Below, piece by piece: positions 9,713-19,309 of a DNA stretch of 64,000 bases. Below the pieces are notes generated by a model. It made no database searches and was not told the DNA's origin. It saw nothing but the letters and a program-made list of their open reading frames with translations. Every line of letters begins with the position of its first letter. Within the stretch, counting starts at the first letter, position 1. Source of the stretch: Pycnococcus provasolii (lineage: Eukaryota > Chlorophyta > Pseudoscourfieldiophyceae > Pseudoscourfieldiales); contig CP150570.1 in the NCBI GenBank assembly GCA_049487715.1, positions 310,001-374,000 on the forward strand, given 5' to 3'. Made by a program: the position numbers and the translations under genes.

Positions 9713-10384
9713 GTTTGCGAAATACGTTTGTGTATATGAGTTCGCAGCGCGCTTGATGGCCGATGCGCAAAAGCACCTTGCACACCTTACCAACGGGGCG
9801 GCGGTGTCAAAAAATCCCCGTGAAGCTCGTGTCTCACTATCAAATGTCGTCTAACGACGGGTCCCCTCACGCATGAGCTCCAGGTGAACTTCCTTCGCCA
9901 AGGCTGCCGATCTGCTTTTCTCGATCTGCTGGCCGATGGTTGTTTTTGTGTGCCGAGAGAGGTGGTCAAGAGCAAGGCGGAACGGCGAGAGGCACGGGGC
10001 AGATGAGAAGATGAGACGCGCTTTCCTGAGCTGTCAACCCTTCGTTCATCGAAGCGGTCAAGACTCAAAGAGTGGATGCGGTGAGGAGCAAAAACACTTT
10101 CCAAGCTTTCTACTGTACTTGCGATTCAGGTCGGCGAAGTTTTTAACCCCCTCGCGGCGTAACCACATTTAACAGTCACACTTCACCTCAAATTCCAAAC
10201 CACACAACCAGCCAACTCGTCGCCCTCCGAGGAGATTCCTTCACCGCACGCCAACCCGCCTCTCACGCGTCTGCAACCGCGGAGATCGACATCCCAGACG
10301 CTCGTTGTACCGTGCGCGCCGCCGCGGCTGTGTCTACGGCCTGGCCTCACAAGCAAGCGAGCGAGCAAGCGAGCGAGCGCGTAT
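9713..10384. other. Divergent intergenic region (putative shared promoters)
   Basis: About 670 bp between the start codons of the minus-strand eL28-like gene and the plus-strand HAD gene. It should hold both promoters and 5' UTRs. A short GAGCGAGCAAGC repeat lies near 10355-10380. I see no convincing gene; the open stretch on the minus strand at 9787-10104 is Arg/Ser-rich and looks accidental. Confidence 0.45.
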
Positions 10385-11437
10385 ATGCACAGAGCCGCTC
10401 ACTCGACGCGTACGACGACGACAACCATAACGACGAATCTTCTCGCTGGCAAGTTCGCCAACTGCTTCACGCTGCGAAGGCTTGGCTTGCGTCAGGCGCA
10501 GTGCTCACCAAGCTGCTCTGCGGGAAAGGCCTTACCAGCAGCTACGTCAATATCGGCCCGTCAACGGCCGCGAAGTTATCAACTTAAGATACCGCACACG
10601 GGTGCAAGGTCCAAAAATCACGCAACCATGAGCGCTGCCACATCCACAACAAACATCACGCACGTCTTCTTCGACTGCGACGACGCGTGCTACCAAAACG
10701 ACTGGGCAACGGCGCGCAAAATCACAGAGGCTATTGCAAACTACACGCAAAAGCTCGGAGTCACCGGCGAACAGAGCTACGAGCTGTACAAGAAACACGG
10801 AACGTGCCTTAAGGGCCTGCTCGTCGAGGGACTCATAGCACCAGGCGAAGGCGTCGAGGACTTCCTCGAAAAAGTACACGACATTCAGTACGACGATATC
10901 GCGCCAGACCCGCGGCTACGTAAGATTGTTCTCGACATGCGCTCCAACCTCTCGCGGTATGTCTTCACAGCGAGCACGAAGGAGCACGCGATGCGATGCC
11001 TAACGCGCGTGACGATCGACGACTGCTTCCCGCTTGGAGTGATCGATACGCGCGTCTGCGAGCTCGAGACGAAACACTCCACGCACTCGTTCCTGCGCGC
11101 GATGGAGTACGTGGGTCTGCTGAGCTTGCCTCCAGCGGGCGAGAGCGACGGTAACGGCAACGGTTCGACAAGGTTAAGTGACGACGAGGCGATCGCCGCT
11201 GCGAGCGTACATGCTGGACGGTGCCTTCTGATTGACGACAGCGTGAAGAACATCGTCACCGCCAAGAAAATGGGGTGGTGCACGGTTCTCATTGGCAAGG
11301 TGGAGCGCGACACGGGAAACGCGATGCCAACACCCGCGGAGGCTGACCACCACGTGAGCACGATCCACGAGATCGTCGACGTGTTGCCCGCCCTCTTCGA
11401 AGCCAACGAGCCAATGGCGGCCGCCGCAGCTGTGTAA
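10385..11437 (+). CDS. HAD-superfamily hydrolase, pyrimidine 5'-nucleotidase (SDT1/PHM8) type
   Basis: A 350-residue frame starting at ATG 10385, with a second good ATG at 10628. The 81 residues between them are rich in Thr, Ser, Arg and Ala with no acidic residues, fitting a plastid or mitochondrial transit peptide, so both forms are possible. The HAD core follows: motif I VFFDCDDACY (DxD nucleophile and acid), motif II FTAST, and motif IV CLLIDDSVKNI. The YELYKKHGTCLKGL helical cap is typical of the subfamily that dephosphorylates nucleoside monophosphates in plants and yeast. A Gly/Asn/Ser-rich insert near 11130-11185 splits the domain before motif IV, and the end is an Ala run. Likely role: nucleotide or phosphate salvage; substrate is inferred. 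Confidence 0.75.
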   Translation: MHRAAHSTRTTTTTITTNLLAGKFANCFTLRRLGLRQAQCSPSCSAGKALPAATSISARQRPRSYQLKIPHTGARSKNHATMSAATSTTNITHVFFDCDDACYQNDWATARKITEAIANYTQKLGVTGEQSYELYKKHGTCLKGLLVEGLIAPGEGVEDFLEKVHDIQYDDIAPDPRLRKIVLDMRSNLSRYVFTASTKEHAMRCLTRVTIDDCFPLGVIDTRVCELETKHSTHSFLRAMEYVGLLSLPPAGESDGNGNGSTRLSDDEAIAAASVHAGRCLLIDDSVKNIVTAKKMGWCTVLIGKVERDTGNAMPTPAEADHHVSTIHEIVDVLPALFEANEPMAAAAAV

Positions 11438-11516
11438 AAAGAAAGTTATCGAAGAATAGATAATTTATTTGATTTCACAGAAAAAACAATAAGAATGGTG
11501 GAGTGGCGATATTTTA

Positions 11517-14444
11517 TCAGATGAGACAGTCCGCGCAGTCCAAGCCTTCGCAGTCGTCGCCACCGCAGCAGTCATCGCCGCAGCAGTCGTCGCCGCCGCC
11601 GTCGAAAGCCGACCCATCCATGACGGATCCAATATCGGCTCCGGCAAATGGGCCGATGCCCGCGAGAGTTAGTGCGACGCTGCCAAATCCAACTGCGCAA
11701 AATCCAACCGCGTAGCAGCCCAACGCTCCTCGAAGAGCCTTGGTGCGCGGGTCGATGTGCTCTGATCGTTGCGTCGCAATTGTTCTTGGTGGCTCAGAAT
11801 TTGTTGCCCCCATACTCTGGTGTGGCGACCACATGTCCGCGCGAGTCTCGAACCGAATCAGGCTCGCCACGCCGGGTGCAGGAATTCCCCAAGTCATCGA
11901 GTTCGCATGAGCACGCTCACGATGTCGGATCAGCCCCGCGTCGTCACTTGCAACGTACGCCGGAGGCACCGGCGTGCCAACGACGAGCGCCTCCGCCTCA
12001 GCAGCCTCCTTGGAAATCTCGCCATGTGCTCGCTTCTTGGCCGCCTGCATCTTGGCGCTTTCGACGGACGCTCGTGCATCGACAGGTGTGCCCTCGGCTA
12101 GCCAACCACGCGCTATGTGCGCGTCCAGTCGCCGCTTCGCAAAGGCGAGCGTCAGTGGCGGGCTCGTCGTGTCGCCGCCCGCTCGTGCGGGTGGTAGTGC
12201 TGTAGCCACCACCTCCGCCTCTAGCTGTGTGCCATCTGCAAGCACAGCGCGGATCGTTGCTGACACCGGAACTCGGCCATCGACCAGTGACGATGCGTAC
12301 ACCTCAGAAGATCCGCCGGCGGGAACGTCGGGTGTCACACTGGGGTACGATTCGAGCGAGGCGAGCGGAATGCGCTCAAGGACGCTGCCACCCGTTCGCT
12401 TGAATGCAAGCTCAACGGAAACGTTCGCGAGTGCCGCCGGTGCTGCTGCCGCCGACATGAGTCGTGCAACGTCCATCTGGGTGGCACCTTCCAACAGGCA
12501 GAGCACGCAGGCACCACGCGCCTGCTCTGCAAGCAGCTTGAGGAAGAAGCAGTTGGCAGCGGCGCCAATACCACAGCACGAGATGCGCACGGAGGTTGCC
12601 TGAGCGCTAACGTAGGCGACGACGGAGTGTTCGTCCACCACCCTGCCATCAGTCACAAGCACGACCCTCTGCAACGGCTCGGCTTCACCGCCCGTTGCTC
12701 GCTCGGCATTCGTGTGCAGCTCGAGAAGGCGCAGCGCAATGCGCAGTGGTGTGAGAATGTCGGTGAGTCCGCGCGCGCGAAGCACCTTTCCAGCCCACAT
12801 TCGGCAAGCCTCGATCGAGTCAGGCGTGACAAGAACGCATGCGTTGTGGTGAAACACCATCTGCTCGTGGTCGAAAGCAACGACGTTGAATGAGTCGACG
12901 CCGACGGTTAGTTGCGCGATGCTTGCAAACAGAGCCTGTACCGCGTGGCGCATCGGATTGCCGCGCATGCTCCCGCTTCGGTCGACGACGAACACGACTG
13001 CGCGGCGGAACACGGGTGCTTCCCTGGAGGCGGCAAGCGTCAGGTGCATCGCACCTCCTCCTCCTCCTCCTCCCCCTCCTCCTTTTGCGTCATCTACTGT
13101 AGCACCTTCCTGCGTGATGAGCTGCGCGCGCAGTCCCAGGTGGGGCGCAGGCGCTGTCGACGACGAGATCACGGCGTCGGGCGCGGGTGGAAAGGCGATA
13201 GCTATGGACAAGTCAACATCTTCGGGCCAAGGTGAGTGCCAGTTTCCGTCACGTCGCCACGTCGTGCTCGTGTTGCCTCTCTGCTCGGACATCGCGAAGG
13301 GGGCAACACCCCAGATGCGCGCGGGCATCGACGTCGCGCCATGGTGCACTTCGATGACGAGCGCAAACTTCTCGGCGTGTCCTGCCGTGACAACCTTGCG
13401 CGCACACAGGGGCATGCGAAACACACCGACGCGCGACTCGCCCATCGCGCTCTGAAGGGTGTCGTCCGTGCGCATCCATTCGTCGATGTGCAGAGTCGCG
13501 TCGTCGAGCGGCTGCAACCATCGTACACACGCCTCGATATGCGATGCACCGGGAAGCTGGTGAAATGGTAAGACAAACGCGTCAGGTGCGTACGGCGTGC
13601 CGCTGGAGTCTTCGCCATGTCCGTCGCCTCCTCCGAGGAAGGGCGCCCACGCCAGCCACGGCGCGCCTCTTCCCAGCGTCGACGCATCGTTCTTGCTGAC
13701 AACTGACGTTGCCACGACGCGGTCTTTGCACTTGATGCCTGCGTCGCACACCACAGCCTCTGCGTGCCCGAGTGGAACGACCGCCGCGCCGTCGACCTCC
13801 TTGAGTTCGCTCGGCGTTCGCGCGGAGAAGTGCACGGCGACGAACGCGGTATCCCCCGCGACGTCGACTCGCACGGAGAGTCGTGTGAGAGCGAGCGGGA
13901 GGAGCGTGTCCCCATTTTCTGCGTAGGCGATGAAGCACGGCGCTGGCGGCGCTTTCATGTTTCCTTCGACGATGTCTTGTTTCGACATGGGTGGAACACC
14001 GGCGGGTGGTTTCGGTGGTGCGTGCGCCGGCGCGGGCGGGAGCGCAGCGTGTTTCGATGATGTTGGCGGAGGAAGCGGCTGTGTATTGTTTGCGAGCGGA
14101 TTAGCTTGTCGTGTTGGCGTACTGTTGTTGCATTGAGAGTTGGGATTGTGTTGGCGAGAATGTGCAGAAGGCATCTGTACCCCTTCTGCGACGGTGAGTC
14201 TCGAGAGCACGGGCGCGAGGGAGGAAGAGGGCGACATGCCAGCAATGGTGTCCCTCCCGTTGCGTGCCGACCCCGCACCCAACGAAGAGCCTGATGCGTG
14301 TATGACGTGCGACGTCGACTGACTGCGCTGCACGCGCGGTTCCGTGGAGTCTCGTGGCGGGTTTGCAAGTCCGGCCGCGGCTGTGTTTCCGGCGGCCGCG
14401 GCGAGAGGGTTCGCTTGCGATCCTGCTGCTGCCGCTGCTGCCAT
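11517..14444 (-). CDS. VIT-like / von Willebrand factor A domain protein
   Basis: About 975 residues from ATG 14442-14444; an in-frame TTG lies farther upstream but the Ala-rich start here reads better. The first about 170 residues are Ala/Asn/Ser/Pro-rich and disordered. Residues of about 190-460 resemble the VIT (inter-alpha-trypsin inhibitor) beta domain. A poly-Gly run (GGA/CCT microsatellite, about 13050-13082) separates it from a vWA domain with the MIDAS set VVDRSGSM, TDILTPL and VLVTDG. The C-terminal part has a further beta-rich region, then a hydrophobic stretch, and it ends in an Asp/Cys-rich tail (DDCCGDDCCGGDDC) that could bind metal. VIT/vWA proteins of plants and algae have no settled function; protein-protein adhesion is inferred. 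Confidence 0.75.
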   Translation of the reverse strand: MAAAAAAGSQANPLAAAAGNTAAAGLANPPRDSTEPRVQRSQSTSHVIHASGSSLGAGSARNGRDTIAGMSPSSSLAPVLSRLTVAEGVQMPSAHSRQHNPNSQCNNSTPTRQANPLANNTQPLPPPTSSKHAALPPAPAHAPPKPPAGVPPMSKQDIVEGNMKAPPAPCFIAYAENGDTLLPLALTRLSVRVDVAGDTAFVAVHFSARTPSELKEVDGAAVVPLGHAEAVVCDAGIKCKDRVVATSVVSKNDASTLGRGAPWLAWAPFLGGGDGHGEDSSGTPYAPDAFVLPFHQLPGASHIEACVRWLQPLDDATLHIDEWMRTDDTLQSAMGESRVGVFRMPLCARKVVTAGHAEKFALVIEVHHGATSMPARIWGVAPFAMSEQRGNTSTTWRRDGNWHSPWPEDVDLSIAIAFPPAPDAVISSSTAPAPHLGLRAQLITQEGATVDDAKGGGGGGGGGGAMHLTLAASREAPVFRRAVVFVVDRSGSMRGNPMRHAVQALFASIAQLTVGVDSFNVVAFDHEQMVFHHNACVLVTPDSIEACRMWAGKVLRARGLTDILTPLRIALRLLELHTNAERATGGEAEPLQRVVLVTDGRVVDEHSVVAYVSAQATSVRISCCGIGAAANCFFLKLLAEQARGACVLCLLEGATQMDVARLMSAAAAPAALANVSVELAFKRTGGSVLERIPLASLESYPSVTPDVPAGGSSEVYASSLVDGRVPVSATIRAVLADGTQLEAEVVATALPPARAGGDTTSPPLTLAFAKRRLDAHIARGWLAEGTPVDARASVESAKMQAAKKRAHGEISKEAAEAEALVVGTPVPPAYVASDDAGLIRHRERAHANSMTWGIPAPGVASLIRFETRADMWSPHQSMGATNSEPPRTIATQRSEHIDPRTKALRGALGCYAVGFCAVGFGSVALTLAGIGPFAGADIGSVMDGSAFDGGGDDCCGDDCCGGDDCEGLDCADCLI

Positions 14445-15213
14445 GCTGGTGCGCAGTTGAAGGAGGTTGGGACAAGTGAGGTTGAGGGGAACGCACGGAA
14501 ACGGAAGGTTGAGGGGGAGCCCGGGGAGGGGAGGGCGTGGGCTCAAAGGAAAGGGGGGCCGGAGGGCATCTCATTCTCCGTCAGGCTGTCAGGGGGAAAA
14601 CAACGCGGGGGGATTGATTGGGGTTTAGGAGCACAACCGAAAGTCCTAAAGTTTCGTCTTTTTTAACGGCTGTGTCCCGGAACCTGTGAACTGAACCCGG
14701 GCGGGTGTTCAGTTTTCACGAGTCTTCCCATTCCGTTCCCCGCTCGTTCGCGATGAGGATGATAGTTGATTAGTTCGTAGGTACAGTACATAACTACTGT
14801 AGTACTAGTCTAAGAACTACATATGTAGTTGGTAGTTCTCTTGTAAAGGTGGTCAGGATCAGGTGTTATGAACCAATGTTGTCGATGGTCAAAGCTGGTG
14901 CATAGAGTCATAGAAATGATAGAAGTGAAATTCTTCAATAACAACAATAAGAGTTAGGGTAAGGCCCCTTGCCCCACCCGTCGAGGCGCCAGCCGGTGTC
15001 GGGAACGGGCGAGTTGCCGCGCTGCACAGCCGCCGCCTCCAGCGGTATAGTCAAGAACGTTTTATAACTGGGTCCTCGGGACGAGGGGCCCGCCCCGTTT
15101 GGGCCCCTCTGTTACTTCGTAATATGCGCGTCGCTTCGCGCCGTTTCCTTCGGTAGTATGATTCCTGTTGAGATGGCTCGCAGGAGGCAAGAATAAAATA
15201 GATGAGCCAGGTG
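14445..15213. other. Intergenic region, no gene seen
   Basis: Spacer of about 770 bp between the start of the vWA gene and the stop of the repeat protein, both on the minus strand. AT-rich in 14745-14960 with GTAGTACTAGT-type palindromic stretches. It holds a single GTTAGGGTAAGG motif and a GC-rich end (14960-15050). No RNA gene seen. Confidence 0.45.
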
Positions 15214-16338
15214 TCAACTTTGGGATCCATAATTAAACGAGTTCTTGATGGAGCCCCTCCGACGGCAGAGAAGCATTGCTCGCTTCCTATGAGCGGTGTC
15301 TGCGTCGTCGGCCAACTGAGGCGTGTGCCTAACCCCATACTCGCGAGCAGCTCGGACGACGTCATTGGCATCCATCGTAAGATAATTCGGCGTGAAGTAG
15401 TCGGTGGCGGAAGCGGATGCTGCTCCTTGTCGATGCGCAGGCGGTCCGCCTGATTGCGGTTGTGGCGGCGGCACGCCAGGTCCGCCTGATTGTGGTTGTG
15501 GCGGCGGCGGCGGCACGCCAGGTGGCGGAGGAGGATGATGAGGCGCGGACGGTCCGCCTGATTGTGGTTGTGGCGGCGGCGGCGGCGGCACGCCAGGTCC
15601 GCCTGATTGTGGTTGTGGCGGCGGCGGCGGCACGCCAGGTGGCGGAGGAGGATGAGGAGGCGCGGACGGTCCGCCTGATTGTGGTTGTGGCGGCGGCGGC
15701 GGCGTCACGCCAGGTCCGCCTGATTGTGGTTGTGGCGGCGGCGGCGGCACGCCAGGTGGCGGAGGAGGATGAGGAGGCGCGGACGGTCCGCCTGATTGTG
15801 GTTGTGGCGGCACGCTCACTCGTTGTCGAGAGCGAGGCGGCTCTTCTGGCTCCTCCTCGTCCTCGTCGTTGCTGCTCCTGTCTTGTAGTAGGTACCTTCG
15901 CGTCACGCCAGGTCCGCCTGATTGTGGTTGTGGCGGCGGCGGCGGCACGCCAGGTGGCGGAGGAGGATGAGGAGGCGCGGACGGTCCGCCTGATTGTGGT
16001 TGTGGCGGCACGCTCACTCGTTGTCGAGAGCGAGGCGGCTCTTCTGGCTCCTCCTCGTCCTCGTCGTTGCTGCTACTGTCTTGTAGTAGGTACCTTCGCG
16101 TCACGCCAGGTCCGCCTGATTGTGGTTGTGGCGGCGGCGGCGGCACGCCAGGTGGCGGAGGAGGATGAGGAGGCGCGGACGGTCCGCCTGATTGTGGTTG
16201 TGGCGGCACGCTCACTCGTTGTCGAGAGCGAGGCGGCTCTTCTGGCTCCTCCTCGTCCTCGTCGTTGCTGCTACTTTCTTGTAGTAGGCACCTTCGCGTC
16301 GGGCGGCGTACCCGTTCGGAACGCCGCTGGTGCGCCAT
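15214..16338 (-). CDS. Pro/Gln-rich acidic repeat protein (198-bp tandem unit)
   Basis: A 374-residue frame with ATG at 16336-16338. It opens with a basic stretch (RRSERVRRPTRR) and then three copies of a 66-residue unit: LLQ-SSSNDEDEEEPEEPP, RSRQRVSVPPQ, then PQPQSGGP and PPPPPG motifs. Shorter PQPQSGGP/PPPPP units follow, and a non-repeated tail with MDANDVVRAAREYGV. The copies are nearly identical in DNA (spacing 198 bp, for example GGTACCTTCG at 15891 and 16089), so they arose recently. Low-complexity acidic and Pro-rich composition suggests an intrinsically disordered nuclear or cytoskeletal protein, but no family is recognised. It could also be an expanded minisatellite with no product; the ATG, frame retention across all repeat copies and unique tail favour a gene. 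Confidence 0.45.
   Translation of the reverse strand: MAHQRRSERVRRPTRRCLLQESSSNDEDEEEPEEPPRSRQRVSVPPQPQSGGPSAPPHPPPPPGVPPPPPQPQSGGPGVTRRYLLQDSSSNDEDEEEPEEPPRSRQRVSVPPQPQSGGPSAPPHPPPPPGVPPPPPQPQSGGPGVTRRYLLQDRSSNDEDEEEPEEPPRSRQRVSVPPQPQSGGPSAPPHPPPPPGVPPPPPQPQSGGPGVTPPPPPQPQSGGPSAPPHPPPPPGVPPPPPQPQSGGPGVPPPPPPQPQSGGPSAPHHPPPPPGVPPPPPQPQSGGPGVPPPQPQSGGPPAHRQGAASASATDYFTPNYLTMDANDVVRAAREYGVRHTPQLADDADTAHRKRAMLLCRRRGSIKNSFNYGSQS
15465..16300. repeat. Tandem repeat array, units of 198 bp with nested 39-78-bp subunits
   Basis: GTCCGCCTGATTGTGGTTGT recurs at least ten times, with alternating GGCGGCGGCGGC and GGTGGCGGAGGAGGATGA segments. From about 15700 to 16300 a higher-order unit of 198 bp repeats three times. 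The array lies inside the repeat-protein frame. Confidence 0.85.
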
Positions 16339-17356
16339 TACTGATCACTTGGGTTAGTTATCCTTTGTTTGCACCGAAACTCAGAACCCCGAATATTTCT
16401 ACCGACCATGACACCGGTCAGCCTGAAGCAGGCCAACCCCGCTCTAGGTTATTCCCCCCCCTGGTTTTTTCGTAAGAAATTGACAGATGCGCGCAGAAGC
16501 ACGCGCCACCGCGTAGACGTTGTCGATAAGTAGTCGTCGTCAGTCGCCTGAGACGCCACGAGCACCTAGATACCGGCGCGCCAGTCTTCTCCGAGCCATG
16601 TCGCGCGCCAGCAGGTCGATGAGTGGTCTCGGAAGCCCAGTTTGTCGGTAAGAATGGTGGTGGCGGTTGTTGGCGATCATGGAGATGAGCACCACGCACA
16701 CACGAGCGCCCATGAGCGCCCATGAGCGTTGTCGTTGTCAGCAGGGACCCTAGAGAAGCCAACAGAGTCCCTGCTACGCTCATGCGCGCTCGTATGGCGA
16801 CTACTCCCCATCTACCGAACTCCCCAATTCCTCGACTTAGCACAACGGGCGGGGAATCCGCCATGTGCGTTCCCCGTGTCGAAACTCTCTCAGATCTCGA
16901 CCTACGCGGCGACAACTGACAGGTCTGCCTGGACTGTGCAACCTTTGGTGCAGGCCCTGGGAGCTCATTCGCGCGACGCGCGACGCCATGGCGAAGCTCC
17001 GACCTGTAGCCACCGACCATGCCTCCGGGGCCCCGCCCTGGAGCTCCCGACCATGCCTCCGGGGCCCCGACCTGGAGCTCCCGACCAGGGCTCCGGGGCC
17101 CCGACCTGGAGCTCCCGACCAGGGCTCCGGGGCCCCGACCTGGAGCTCCGACCAGGGCTCCGGGGCCCCGACCTGGAGCTCCCGACCAGGGCTCCGGGGC
17201 CCCGACCTGGAGCTCCGACCAAAGCCTTTTGTCCAGGGCCCCGTTCAAGGGGGGGGGGGGGGTGAACTTTTGGTTCCGCACGGCATGTGCCAGAAGTGAC
17301 CAAAACCCTAGCCCGGTTCCGTGGTGTCAAAAGAGCCCGCTTATGTGGGCGGGCCA
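16339..17356. other. Intergenic region with GC-rich minisatellite, no supported gene
   Basis: About 1 kb upstream of the repeat-protein gene and beyond the stop of the PrpD gene. The 16340-17000 part is unique sequence with open frames of biased composition only. The rest is the minisatellite at 17015-17225 and a G-run of 12 near 17250. I see no gene I can defend. Confidence 0.45.
17015..17225. repeat. GC-rich minisatellite (GGAGCTC / GGGGCCCCGACC units)
   Basis: About six copies of a 30-34-bp unit built from GACCTGGAGCTCCCGACC and AGGGCTCCGGGGCCCC. The units carry a SacI-like GAGCTC core, as do the arrays at 54437-54700 and 55803-56107. Confidence 0.85.
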
Positions 17357-18832
17357 TTACAAGGTGACGAGGTGCTCACCGGCGAATGTTAGCACGTGAT
17401 TTGGCGGTGGCTCGCAGAACAGCTCGAGGAACTCGGGCACGGACAATTTGTCCAGGAGCTGCGGGTTCATGCAGGTCTCGAATAGCTTTGTCGCGCGCGT
17501 CGCGGGTAATCGCGCGCTCAGATTCATCATCAGCTTCTTCTCCAGCGCGGGGAAGCACTCCAGGCGCCGGCGCCGGTGGCCGAGCGGGTACTCCACCTCC
17601 AAGCGCGTTGTACTTGTGCGATCCTTGAAGTGCACTTGAATCGCGGTTGGCAGGCTCATCTTTTCCGGGTCCACGTAGTCGCTGCTGAACTGTGGCGTCT
17701 CGCGAACGGACATGCGGCTGCGCAGCTCGTCGATGCGCGGATCCTGCGCCACGGCATCCGCGAAGTGGTCTGTCGTCACCGTCCCGTAGAGAAGCGCGAT
17801 TGCCACGCAGTACTGGAGGCACGTTTCGCGGTCGCTCGGGTTGCGAAGAGGCGACGTCTTGTCGATCGTGCGTATAGCCGAGCGGCTCGTGTAGATGGTG
17901 ACGTTCAGAACCTCATCGACACGGTGCACCACCTGCGGATGAAGTCTCAGCGCGCACTCCATCGCCGTCTGCGCGTGCACGTCGCCGGGAAATGATACCT
18001 TGAATACCACATTTTCGACGACGTACGTGCCGTACTCGCGAGACACGTTCAGCGACGTTCGCCGGTGGTACACGTCGTTGAAGCCCCACACGGGTGCGCT
18101 CAGCGCGAGCGGGTATCCCATCTCCCCTCGCATCGTCAGCAGTGCAAGCCACACGGAGCGGCTTGCGGTGTCACCCGCGCACCACGACTTGCGCGTGCCA
18201 ACGTTGGGAAAGTGGCGGTAGCAGCGAAGTCCGGACCCGTCGACGAACGCCTGGCTGGTTGCGGAAATCACCTCTCGCCGTCCGCCGCCGAGCATGCGCG
18301 TGCACACCGCGGTCGCCGCCACCTTCACGAACAGCGCGGACTCCACGCCCACCTGGTTGAGCGCGTTATCCGTGGCCAGAATTCCGCATATTTCGTACGC
18401 CTTGACGATGCACACGAGCACTTCGCGCACCGTCAGCGCTGGGAATCCCTTGACGAGGCGGAGGGAGGACAGGTACTCGGCCACCGCCAAGACGGCGGCG
18501 ATACACTCGAACGGGCTAATCCAGTCCGCGCCTTGCCACGAGTCTCCGTACGATAGCCACGCGGCGCACGTGCCCATGTTAAATGCTGCCGTGCACGGGT
18601 CCAAGTAGAACGCTGTGCCCGGCACGTGCGCGCCGTGTGGCACCGTCGTGCCTGGCACAAGTGGCCCGAGCACCTTCAGGCACTCGGGCTCGCGCAGGGA
18701 GGCTATGCAGTTTCCGAGGAAGTCGACGAGGCAGTAGCGCGCCGTCTTGAGCGCCTCCGCCGACTCGACGCGGTACCCGACCACGTACTCCGCCACGTCC
18801 AGCAGCAGCTGGTCCGTGCCGAGGTCCGCCAT
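17357..18832 (-). CDS. MmgE/PrpD family protein (2-methylcitrate dehydratase-like)
   Basis: About 491 residues from ATG 18830-18832. It aligns throughout with the MmgE/PrpD family: N-terminal helical part (LLLDVAEYVVGY, LVDFLGNCIASL), AAFNMGTCAAWLSYGDSW near the conserved GxxxHxxDxDD region, AVAEYL and VKAYEICG. The mid and C-terminal parts contain YVVENVVFKVSFPGDVHAQTAMECAL, close to the family K-x-YP-x-C-x-x-HA block, then RDKTS and RETCLQYCVAIALL. Family members dehydrate 2-methylcitrate in propionate breakdown or act on other hydroxy acids such as cis-aconitate. No targeting peptide is clear. The protein is somewhat divergent (HxxDxDD is reduced to YGDSW), so the substrate cannot be named. 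Transfer from bacteria is possible but not shown here. Confidence 0.75.
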   Translation of the reverse strand: MADLGTDQLLLDVAEYVVGYRVESAEALKTARYCLVDFLGNCIASLREPECLKVLGPLVPGTTVPHGAHVPGTAFYLDPCTAAFNMGTCAAWLSYGDSWQGADWISPFECIAAVLAVAEYLSSLRLVKGFPALTVREVLVCIVKAYEICGILATDNALNQVGVESALFVKVAATAVCTRMLGGGRREVISATSQAFVDGSGLRCYRHFPNVGTRKSWCAGDTASRSVWLALLTMRGEMGYPLALSAPVWGFNDVYHRRTSLNVSREYGTYVVENVVFKVSFPGDVHAQTAMECALRLHPQVVHRVDEVLNVTIYTSRSAIRTIDKTSPLRNPSDRETCLQYCVAIALLYGTVTTDHFADAVAQDPRIDELRSRMSVRETPQFSSDYVDPEKMSLPTAIQVHFKDRTSTTRLEVEYPLGHRRRRLECFPALEKKLMMNLSARLPATRATKLFETCMNPQLLDKLSVPEFLELFCEPPPNHVLTFAGEHLVTL

Positions 18833-19067
18833 CGCGCGCGCCTTGAGGGAAGGGACTTCCCGCAAGACAACTCACACTCGGAAAGGCGGGGAGCAAAGGC
18901 GGGGCGGGAAAACGCGCAAAGCATATCCGACCAGTCAACAGCGGGTCCTGTCACCCTCGTTAGAATTAGCTGCCTCTGGGTGGTGTGAGATGTCACATCG
19001 CAACCATTCGAAGGCGTGATATCACAATGCAGACGCGAGCTACTCCTTTAGTGTCTCTGCCTCACCT

Positions 19068-19295
19068 TTGGTGGCGACGACGACAACAACAACGACAACA
19101 AGCGCAAGTGGACGTTTCGCGTCTGACGCCGGCGAAAAGCAACCTGACACCAAAGGTAGTAGCTTCGAAATCACCAGCGCCTTGTACAAACGCGCTTCTC
19201 AGTGGCGCCGCTGAGTGGGCTGAATGTGAAAGGTGTGAATGGACGAACCGTTGGACAAACTAAAGTGCAACTTCATTACTGAATGAGGGATCTCA
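19068..19295. repeat. Dispersed repeat, copy 2 (3' flank of P1B ATPase gene)
   Basis: Counterpart of 6912-7105, with the same block order and the same TTACTGAATGAG-GATCTC end just before the ATPase stop codon. It carries about 30 extra bases near 19225-19250. Confidence 0.65.
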
Positions 19296-19309
19296 GGTGG
19301 TGGTGATTG

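Noticed and set aside
9787-10104. Possible minus-strand gene upstream of eL28
   Set aside because: Arg/Ser-rich with no motif, starts and ends in promoter-like DNA.
15417-16475. Plus-strand frame of 352 codons opposite the repeat protein
   Set aside because: Repeats of VRLIVVVAAA are the reverse reading of the Pro/Gln-coding repeat; the minus-strand frame has the better start and unique tail.
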